Of a DNA stretch of 64,000 nt, positions 46,101-54,637 are shown piece by piece (the first letter of the stretch is position 1; each line of letters begins with the position of its first letter). This DNA is from Uranotaenia lowii (Eukaryota > Arthropoda > Insecta > Diptera > Culicidae), in assembly GCF_029784155.1 (NCBI RefSeq), contig NC_073691.1, positions 138,441,433 to 138,505,432 on the forward strand, in the 5' to 3' direction. Made by a program: the position numbers and the translations under genes. Under the pieces are notes generated by a model. The model searched no databases. It was not told the DNA's origin and saw nothing but the letters and a program-made list of their open reading frames with translations.

Positions 46101-46293
46101 TACCTCGTCTACGCTCATCGACATTAAAAACTATGTTAAATCCGTTAATATCGAGTTTAGTGATCGCTACTTCCTGAAGAAATATTACATCTAGTTCAGA
46201 TGTGTGGATAAACGAAATCAATGAATTTAACTTCGCTCCACAAGATACTCCGTTCATGTTAATGGTACCAATAATATAACTATACGAAGTCAT
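43127..46293 (-). pseudogene. LINE X ORF2: APE endonuclease and L1-type RT, nearly intact
   Basis: ATG at 46293, about 1055 codons. Endonuclease (residues about 1-235): GTINMNGV, VIFLQEV (active-site Glu), VIVGGDFNCVV, RLDRILL and TAFSDHKAYVI (SDH). RT: KSPGIDGLPKEFYEKCWDII, DYRPISLLNFDFKLVGRIL, VALDLDHAFDRVEH, RSVRQGDPLSMLLFVIYIQP and the box LNAYADDISIF. The C-terminal part has KERGGLGLHSPTLKSKSLLV, a feature of L1/Tx1-type ORF2, and the zinc-binding CDLCPGITDDLEHFIFGC. Only three lesions: TAG at about 45208-45210 (between HIAN and KTSRKK), TAA at 44629-44631 (KI-Q-DNICHLK, a CAA to TAA change), and one frameshift near 44150. Confidence 0.88.
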
Positions 46294-46593
46294 TTTAAAA
46301 AATAAAAATCGACTCAGTTGGGACTGGTAACTCTATCACATATGCTCTTTTCTGCCTGCTATGCTGTTTGTTTTTGTTGTTTTGTTTGCTTACCGAGGGA
46401 TAGTTTAACTGATTGCGCCCGGTAAGTTTCATAGCTGTGTTCGGTGATCGGCTGGCATCCGCATAGGTATGTATTTCAGTGAGAAAAAATTGCTTCACAG
46501 CTGGTAAACAGAGCGCTGATGAATATTCGATGGTTGACTATTCGGTGGGCAGTTGGTGTGATGTTTATCCTGAGTAATACGGTGAAAGTGAAT

Positions 46594-46953
46594 TTAATGT
46601 TGGGTTTTCGGTTTGGTCCTGGATGATTCTCGCGAACGTGGAAGGCCTCGCTGTTCCTGGGAACGGGTGATTCGCTTTTCCTCGTGACTTTGTTTGACAT
46701 TCATAGGTGATGCTGGTCGTTTGGTGTTCGGTATCAGATGTGCTGTTTTTGTAACCTCTTCGGAAAAACCATGGAAGTTTGGTGAAGTTGCTTCAGTGAT
46801 CTCTATTTCTTTTTCGGCAAGTGGAATCGTATTGCTCGGGACTAGCAATGGAGGGAATTCCTCATCCATTTCAGTTGATGAAATAGAGAGCTGCCTATCG
46901 ACATTCGGCTGTATCTGGCGGGTGTTGTTCACGTTCTCGGGATCCGTGCTAGT
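46594..46953 (-). pseudogene. LINE X ORF1, C-terminal part
   Basis: Continues ORF1 after the TIR insertion: TSTDPENVNNTRQIQPNVD, then EMDEEFPPLLVPS, and a basic Arg/Ser-rich end up to the stop near 46594-46596. The join K-T (DLFK|TSTDP) is in frame if the insertion and one copy of the 7-bp TTTTGAA flank are removed, giving 324 residues in all. The acidic-Pro then basic tail is common after the zinc knuckle in LINE ORF1 proteins. Confidence 0.78.
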
Positions 46954-47504
46954 TTTGAACAGTCTTTCTGAAATCTCGCGAGCACACACAAGAGACAGTG
47001 AGCATTGCGCCTTTGTTCTCTTTTCTCTTCAAGCTGCGACGAGCTGCGTACCGTGCACGGACGAGAAAAAAAATAGCCGAGCGAGACGTGTATCAAGGCA
47101 TTAGGATTTCTGTTGCGATGCGAAAATCGGTTGCTCGTCTCTTGTTACGTTGTGCGAGGTACATGAGATACATGTACATGCGACAGCTCGTGCGCATTTT
47201 CTCGCGAGACGTCTCGTGTACTTTTCTCGTTCAGTACAAAAATTTGATTCTGTTAGCGGCGCTGCGTTTAAAGCCACGGCTTGGTTGTCAAACTGGTTAA
47301 ACCAAAAGGTCGATGTCGTGTGGCGCATGGCAAACAATCAATGCATCTGACGGTGACATCCAACAGATCTTGCCCTGCCGCTGGTAGTAAAGAGAATTTT
47401 ATAGTATGGGATGAATCAGCAGCAAAGCAAACGTAGCGTATTTTAATCTGATTATCCAACATAGTTTTAAGTTTACTCATATAAAAACGTCTTTCACTTG
47501 GTGT

Positions 47505-47689
47505 CATCTATCTATATATATATAAATGAATGTTTGTATGTCTGTCTGTTCCCTATAGACTCGGAAACTGCTGAACCGATCATCGTCAAAATTGGCCTCT
47601 GAGGGTTTTTGGGGCCGGAGATGGTTTCTATAATAGTTAAAACCCCATCCGACTTAAGTGAGTGGGGGCTTCCATACAAAATTTGCAGT
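47505..47689 (+). repeat. TATATATA-GAATGTTTGTATGTCTGTCTG repeat head
   Basis: TATATATATAAATGAATGTT followed by TGTATGTCTGTCTGTTCCC and a GGAAACTGCTGAACCGATC segment. This word order is widespread at the start of dispersed insect repeats. No ORF. It leads into the two tandem units that follow. Confidence 0.55.
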
Positions 47690-48300
47690 TTTTCGAAACA
47701 AATTAAAGTCAAGACATCCATTTTCTCGAGATTTTTTTTCCTTTAGGCGGTTTGTTTTTCGTCTCCATAATCGAGGCGTCGGTCGCGAGCCAACGACGCG
47801 AGAGGATAGTAACCATGGCATAGCATACTGATCAGTGGGAATATTTTGGCGCGTATTTCTCAACCAAGCATATTTTCAATGCAAGGGGTGGCGATATGAA
47901 GCCTTGATGTGATTTTTTTCTACTTGATTCCTAGCTCATTTGTACAGCACATGGTTATGAATGACGCCTAGATGAGATCCAAATTGACATTTTGCCGATC
48001 GAATAAAACATATACATTATTTTTGCCAAAATCTGAAATTGAAAGTCATGGCATCCATTTTTAGAGATTTTCTTTTCTTTTAGGGGTTTGTTTTTCGTCT
48101 CTATGGTCAAGCAAACGTCGTCGCAAGTGGATAGTAACCAAAGCATACTGTTCATTGATCGCTGGAAAAATTTAACAATTTCTTATGCACGTGGGGGCGA
48201 TATGCAACCAAGATATGTTTTTTCTTGCTTAATTGTATGCAGCACGTGGAAATAAATAACGCTTAGATGTGACACGGATTGGTATTTTATCAATCGAATC
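47690..48300 (+). repeat. Two direct copies of a dispersed repeat, period about 337 bp
   Basis: Unit 1 at about 47690-48000 and unit 2 at about 48040-48300 share GACATCCATTTT/GGCATCCATTTT, CTTTAGGNGGTTTGTTTTTCG, CGTCGNNNGCAAGTGGATAG-type words, AGGATAGTAACCA and a TGTACAGCAC...GACGCCTAGAT block. A third copy lies in reverse at 20415-20727. No coding capacity; position inside element Y suggests they were carried or inserted there. Confidence 0.7.
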
Positions 48301-50560
48301 AAAACCAATTGAAAGATTTGCAAAAATACTTCCATATTTGTTGTCCATATAGCATTTGATGTCTAAAAAATATATATTTAGTTCTGATGCTAATGAAACA
48401 ATGGTATGACACTTTGCGGACAATTGAAAAAAAAATACTGAAAGGAAAGAATTTACATACAATTTTTTAACCCATTTTGCCTACAAGCTTATTTTTGAAT
48501 CATATTGATAACAGAAATATGAATAAGATGTGATCTACAGAGGTAGATCGGAAACATTTTGTCGAACATGTAAAAATGTACTTAACTGAAAAAGAAGATA
48601 AAAAAATCCGATCCGACACATCCGACACAAATCCGAGCCTTTTCTTTAAATTAGATAAGATAGGGTTGACGTGTTCAAAAGTGAAAGGTATCAGTGAAAT
48701 AAATTGATTTTTATTGACCAAAAGTGAGGGAATTCATTTTCCGGAATAATTTTCATTCAAGCAACACTAGAGCATGTTCAACCATTCAACTTTTCTCTTT
48801 TACAAAAAAAAAAAAAAAATATTTTCTACTAAAAATTGTTACTTTGGCCCAAATACACAACTGAAACGAATTTATGAATGAAAATGGAAGCTTTTTATTT
48901 TTAATAATTCTGAAAAAAAACATCGTACTTTTTGCTGTGTTTTTGTGTTGTATTGCTGTGCATAAAAGAGACTTTGGATCCGCTTCTTTTTTGAAAAGTG
49001 AGACTTTAGAACTGATATTCAACTGTAAGCAATATTTTTATGAGAAATTTTTAGTATACTTTTAAAGTGTTCAAAACAATACTCCCTCCTGTCAACTTTC
49101 ACGCTGGGACAAGGGCAAACGTCGAACTTTTAAGAAATTCGTCTTCAAAATGATTCAATATGTTGGAAAGACCAGAAGGGGTATTCCGAATGTTAAAACT
49201 GAAGCGGATATTTAAAATTCTTAAATGTCTTTGTAAATGAAGGTCATTTGCTTTGAAAAGCATTCGTTAAAAGTGGAATAACAAACATACATTTATACTG
49301 CTGGAATACTGCAGATATATCAATGAAACAATCCATTTTGAAGCCATAACTCTGACGCATCTGAAAATAAGCTTTGCATTCACACTTGCCCCAATATACG
49401 GGACAAATGTTTTCTTAGAAATTTGTTTTTGCCAACATTTTTGAATATTTCACTTTCAAAGATAAAATAAGAAAACGCGGAGAAATTATTTTGTGATGCA
49501 ACTGATATTTTCTGCTTTAATAAATTTATTAAAAAAAAGAAATTAGCACTGCATAAAATCGATAATTTTCATACCATGATAAGTGTTGTTTGGGAAAACT
49601 TCAAGCTATAATGTCTCATGTCCACGAGTTTGGCATATGGTGAAACATTTTTTTAACATAATTTTGGCGCTAGAAGGATAGATATTCAAACTGCTTCGAA
49701 GGGCGAGGATGGTGAAAAAAGCTGTTTGATAATGTTTATTAAAAATCCTTTTCATCATTTTTTTTTTAAATTTCGATAGCTTATTTTTTTAAATCCAAAA
49801 AATACATCATCTAAAGCTAATCAGGGGCTGGAAGTGCTCATAATACAGAATTTTAGGGATACACTAAAAAACTGTCCCGATTCACGCTATTGATCAGTTT
49901 TCTAAATTCTATTTGAATAAAGTACAATTCCAATATGCGAATATTTTTCTTTCAATTGGAACTTTATGTAAACTCGAGCCAGGTAAATCAGCCTACCTGC
50001 TTCAAGCAGTGGGGAACAAAATTGGAAAAGATGGGGGAGCTCCCATGTAAGTTTAAGATAAAGAGCTTTTCAAAGAAGGGGCCATATTTGAAAAGAGGGT
50101 TTTTTTTTGCGTACGGATATAACTCAAAAATAGATGTGACAAATGTTTTTTATGGAAGTTCGCAACTTCCCTTTTTGGGAAAAAAGGTGGATAATCCTTA
50201 AATATTGACATTATTTGAGTCATTATGAAGCTTTAAAAACAGAGTTCAAATTTCAGATCTTGAAAAACAAGTTTAGAGATCAAGTTCCAGTAAATAATAT
50301 ATACCATCTTTGAATTACAATTCGGAACTCCAGCTACAGCTCTCATTTCAAAGTTGTTGGTTCTAAACCATGATGAGGATTTATTTAAAAAAAAAAGCTT
50401 ACAAAAATCTAAATTTGAATAAATTTTTACAAATAACACTTATTTTTGCAAGGTGTAGCAATGCAGTTGTAAATATTTATCAGCAATGACAATAAAGAGC
50501 CACGATCCTGGATCGACCTTTAATTTAAATAACAACTTAGCGCTAATTGTTTTCTCTGGC
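48301..50560. other. AT-rich interior of element Y
   Basis: No supported gene. Frames up to about 88 codons are AT-driven. An A14 run near 48805 is the only simple repeat of note. Confidence 0.4.
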
Positions 50561-50898
50561 CTTCTATTCATTCATTCAATTCTTCTCACACAGCATAAGA
50601 AATATGTCATTAAACGTGTTTAAAAAACCGGCTGCGCAGCAAACCATCGTACACGAGACGTCTCACGAGCATTGTCTCGCGAGCTTTCTCGCGTACATCC
50701 AGTACACGGAGCTCGCTCGTGTCAGAAAGAGACGATATATCCCCAAACGCATCTCAATATTTTCCGAATGAGAAGTAAACAAGCAAGCAACAAATCTCAT
50801 GTGACATGCACAGTCGCAACGCTTGCGAATAAAAAAGCTGTGAGCGAGAGCAAACATTTTCTCGTCACACGGATAAGCAGCGCGCGTACAGAAAGACT

Positions 50899-51513
50899 TT
50901 TGAAGAGGTCTGAGAGCAATCTTGTTTGTGCAGAATTTTGAACTTGGAGTGATTTTGCATACTCCGAGCATTTTTGAGTATAGTGCACGTTACGATTGCA
51001 GTGTTTGCATGTTGCTGTTGGACCCTTGTATGTTACCAGTGTCATGGATGATTCGACAGTTATGTATGAAGGGATAGGTTTTATCAACTTCATTCGGACT
51101 ATTCTTACACCGTTGGGTACTCCCGGAAAGAAATCCTTCCAGGTTTCTTGTCTTATCGACTGGATCTGACCATACTCACGCAGTCGAACAGCAAGTTGGT
51201 GGTTTGTTACTTGTGGTCGGAGATCATGGATCTTAACCTCAATCGAACCGTCCTCCATTGAAAGCTGTATGTCGTATTTCTTTCCTTCGTATTCCAATTG
51301 ATGCTGCAGATTATGTTCTTGGACAATTTGCTGGGCTGTTTGGGGTGAATCCGTTCCTACGAATACCTGACCATTGCTGATCTGTAGATGCCTCACATGG
51401 GTCACTTCCAATCCAAGTGTTTCTATGATAAAGCTGGCTATTTCTGGATACTTGATTCTGACAGGAATGTTCCGAAGATTGATGACGAAGGTTTGTTCGA
51501 CCGTTGAGGTCAT
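50899..51513 (-). pseudogene. LINE X ORF1, N-terminal part (RRM-like, CCHC knuckle)
   Basis: ATG at 51513. Residues about 8-70 (FVINLRNIPVRIKYPEIASF ... NGQVFVGTDSPQTAQQIVQE) look like an RRM-type fold, followed by a second segment IEVKIHDLRPQVTNHQLAVR. A single zinc knuckle CKHCNRNVHYTQKC (C-x2-C-x4-H-x4-C) lies near residues 169-182. The frame is intact to DLFK at 50899, where element Y enters; the apparent extra 33 codons belong to Y. The architecture fits ORF1 of Tx1/L1-related LINEs. It would package the LINE RNA. Confidence 0.82.
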
Positions 51514-51593
51514 TTCGGTGTTTTTGGTTCCTTAAAAAGGAGACCAGCAAAGCGGTATGGGCGGACAAAGTCCGTAAATAAATTTGGAAAAAA

Positions 51594-51780
51594 CGCTTTG
51601 TTGGCAATCAAAATACGTCTGACTCCAATGCAAGCAAGATGAAAAACTGTTGAAAGTAAGCTGCGCATCGAGGATCACGCCAAGATCGTTCACTTCAAAG
51701 ACCCTTTTCAAAAATTGGCTGCCGATACTATAGTCGTAAGGGATCGGTGTTTTATTACATTATGTTGCAGTGCGCTTATT
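51594..51780 (-). pseudogene. LINE Z ORF2, upstream fragment
   Basis: Minus-strand translation PIPYDYSIGSQFLKRVFEVN, DLGVILDAQLTFNS, then after a frame change RRILIANKA, which joins in frame to NRQLGF at 43066. The DLGV-LD--L-F block is the hallmark of the RT thumb in Jockey-superfamily LINEs. The 5' boundary near 51780 is approximate. Confidence 0.75.
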
Positions 51781-52590
51781 GTAGATCAAGATGGCACATC
51801 CAGCCTAGAAGCTTATTTTCTTGTGCTAAAAACTAATAAAATTTTCTCACTCTGAAACAAAAAATGGATTTTTGAATATATTTCGGTATATTTCAAGAAG
51901 ATTACTATTTTGTCAAGATAAAGATACTCTATGAACTAAAGTTGTGTTTTGCATCAAAAAGTTACTTTAGAAATGCGTTCTTCCGTTAAAAAAAGGAATG
52001 CTTTTTCCCTTGTGGTTTATGAAGCTGTCGGGAAAGTTGTTACTGAGAAGGATCCGTTTGCCATGGATGCTTTTTACTGTTTCCTCTACGTCTGCCAGTC
52101 AGTTTTTGTGCGCGATCACACCATCACACAATCAACTACAACGATGTCAAGATTTTGGAAAAAGTGAGCAATGACAACAGAAGGAAAATCTTGGAAACTT
52201 TGCTTAAAACTGAGAAAAGAGAAGACAGTCAACCAAGGGTCTTCGATCAATGGTGTATCTTCTCTCTCCATCACAGTCCCCCACATTCAACATACAGAGA
52301 GACGCAATAGAGACTTCCTCAATAAACAACCAGATCCCGGCAACGATATACAATCCGTGTGGAGCACATCTCTTAGATTTAAGCTTTTTTCCTCAGATTT
52401 ATGATCATTTTCTCAGATTTGAGCTTTCATCTCCTATGCTCTCTAGGCAAAAAAGCCTAAATCTGAGGAAAAAAAAGCTTAAAAACGAGATTCACCAACA
52501 CTTGGTTAAAAGATGTTGGTCACACGATACATAGACAAATCGTGTAACGTTGCAGGGACCTGGAGAAAACACGCGGCAAAATAAAGCATA
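51781..52590. other. Intergenic stretch with a hairpin
   Basis: A 72-codon frame at 51949-52167 has no recognised motif. An imperfect inverted repeat, TTTAAGCTTTTTTCCTCAGA at 52378-52401 paired with 52458-52483, surrounds a 56-bp loop that holds a third partial copy of the same motif. Nothing else is supported. Confidence 0.5.
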
Positions 52591-53883
52591 GATCACTACA
52601 AATCTGGACGCATTAAAACGGGTCTATCTCGGAGCTATATAAACGAAATAAAAATGTTTTGTACTTGAAATGTAGGGTTTTTATTGCACTTTAAAGGAAA
52701 AATAATAAAAAAAATTATTCCGATGTTGTTTTGATGAATTTTCGAACTTTTGGTTGAGTATCACTCATTATAGTTTGAACACCCTATTCGCTGACCTCGG
52801 CGGCCATTTTGTTCCACAATCTCTTCATCTCTGTTGCTTCCCGAGTCGTCCTACCATTCTTCTTCATCTTCTGCTTGACAATTGCCCAAAATTTTTCGAT
52901 AGAGCGGAATTGAGGGCAGTTGGGTGGGTTGATGTCCTTTTCGACTAAATCCACCCGTTGGCCCAATACCACTGTAGAACCTCCTAGCGTAGTGGCAGCT
53001 TCCCAAATCTGGCGAAAACTTAACTAGTCCTTTGTGAGTTCTAATGTGCAAAAAAAAAAGTTTTTCAGGCATTCCTCCTTGTGAATTTCGGAGTCCATGG
53101 ACTTGTTTTTCACAAAAACCGGAATTTTTCGTCCGCAGCTGCAAATACCTTGCCAGATCAAACACTTTCTTGCAAACTTATCAGCAAAAACGAATTTGAA
53201 GTTGCCGGGGACATCACCATGACCAGTGCAGTGCACCACTGCAGTGGCTTTACACAATTTTTGGCCAGAAAGCTGCCCAAAATCCATCTTCACGTACGTT
53301 TCGTCATCCATGAGGACGCATCCGTCGAACTTCGTTGGAATCTTTTTGTATAACTTGCGGGCACGTCCTTTGGCTACTAAATTCTGCTTCAATGTCCGGT
53401 TTGGTTGCTTACTGGTCCGATAGGATCGTATTCCTTCGCGTAGACGAATTCTGCTGACGGTGCACCGGTCGGCGTTGAATTTCTTGGCAATGTCATAGTA
53501 CTACCCTGTGTTTTCCTTGATCGTTCTCAACACCTTCAAATGCAGTTTTCGATCCTTAATTCCTCTATGACGCTTGGTATGAACCTGCCGATCTATAGTA
53601 CGCATCTCACGGAAACGTTTGAGAACGCTACACATGGTTGATTTGACCATTTTTAACGATTTCGCGATTTTTGAACGTCGGGTTTTTTACGTGGGTGTTC
53701 AAAATTTATTTTCATCTCGCGGCTTCCATCACGTGTAACTTTTTTGAAACAAAACGAATCGTAATGAAATTTTCAGCACTGGTAGAAGAAACATTCCTCT
53801 ACAAAGTGCTGCCAAAACATTCTAGATCCGACAACTAGGAGCACTATGGTAAAATAAATAGTGCGTCCAGATTTGTAGTGATC
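52591..53883 (-). mobile_element. Tc1/mariner copy c, both ends present
   Basis: A 1293-bp element with inverted ends GATCACTACAAATCTGGACG and the matching CGTCCAGATTTGTAGTGATC. TA flanks the left end and CA (probably a mutated TA) the right. The transposase is on the minus strand. Helix-turn-helix segments RSKIAKSLKMVKSTMCSVL and a later IAKKFNADRCTVSRIRLREG are readable. Catalytic boxes: VLMDDETYVKMDFGQLSGQ (first Asp), FSPDLGSCHYARR (second Asp) and KDINPPNCPQFRSIEKFWAI (third residue Glu). A TAG near 53500 and frame changes near 53030 and 52960 break it. It differs clearly from copies b and d, so two mariner subfamilies are present. Standard size and ends, but dead. Confidence 0.88.
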
Positions 53884-54637
53884 CATGCTCTAGTTGTGAG
53901 TTTCAATTTTCGAGTGCATAGTGCAGTGACAAATTCAAATTTAAAGTTTAGAAAAATGAAATTCAATTCATGCTTTTTATTTCATTCTATGAAAAAAGTT
54001 TTTCCTGAGGATGTTTGGAAAATAAGTAGGTCGATAACGTTAAAAATAGCATTTTAATTTCATCATACGCTCACCAAAAACTATCAATAAAAAAAGATTA
54101 TAAACATGTGTGGTGATAAAAACTAAAATAAGATAATTTAAATTTGAAACTTCGCTTTTCATTCTCAGACTGCATCTTGTAAACCTTGTATGTACTGCAG
54201 ATGGATTAGGAAGCAGTAAAAAAATAATTTTTGTCGGTTACATATGTTTTTATTGCACCCAAAATATTTCTCAAGAATAGCATTCGGAATTCTAGGTTCA
54301 GGATTTTGTTTCCAAATGTTGAGTTCTCAACTGGGTTCATAGACCGTTTCATACTCCAGTTTAATCAAATGTTATCATGAGTTGAGGATTTGAACTTCGC
54401 ATACCAATCATGCATTCTGATTCTATTCAAAACAAAGAAATTCGTAGGAAGACGTTATTAACAACACTCATTTGAATATTAAAGCCTGGATCTGAATATT
54501 TAATTTTATCACTGTTTAAATTTTAGGAGCTTTTTTCAACTGAATTTTAAATGGATTATTTGATTTGAATCTCTTAATTTGATATCTTTATTTAAATCCT
54601 GGATGTGTAATCATTTCTTTTATTTTTAGAATTATAA
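53884..54637. other. AT-rich stretch without features
   Basis: No gene, repeat or inverted structure noticed. Confidence 0.4.

Larger units (their letters stand above)
46961..50898. mobile_element. TIR element Y inserted in LINE X ORF1
   Basis: A 3.94-kb element with ends AGTCTTTCTG...CAGAAAGACT, flanked by TTTTGAA (46953-46959 and 50898-50904, sharing one base with the end). About 250 bp at each side are GC-richer and share inverted words, notably CTCGCGAGACGTCTCGTGTA on the left and its inverse GTACACGAGACGTCTC on the right, plus several CTCGCGAG palindromes. Such subterminal motif clusters often bind transposase. No transposase frame is present: the interior is AT-rich and carries a two-copy dispersed repeat (47690-48300). 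I take it as a non-autonomous element; a flank of 7-8 bp suits hAT, but that is inference. Confidence 0.75.
43077..51593 (-). mobile_element. L1/Tx1-like LINE X (8.5 kb incl. 3.9-kb insertion)
   Basis: Flanked by CGCTTTGTTG at 43067-43076 and 51594-51603 (plus strand), the duplicated target inside LINE Z. Minus orientation: 5' UTR 51593-51514, ORF1 in two parts (51513-50899 and 46953-46594), ORF2 46293-43127, and an A-tail seen as T8 near 43099. About 20 bp of non-A sequence lie between the A-run and the duplicated target, which I cannot explain fully. Without the TIR element at 46961-50898 the LINE is about 4.6 kb long. It is the least decayed LINE in the window. Confidence 0.8.
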
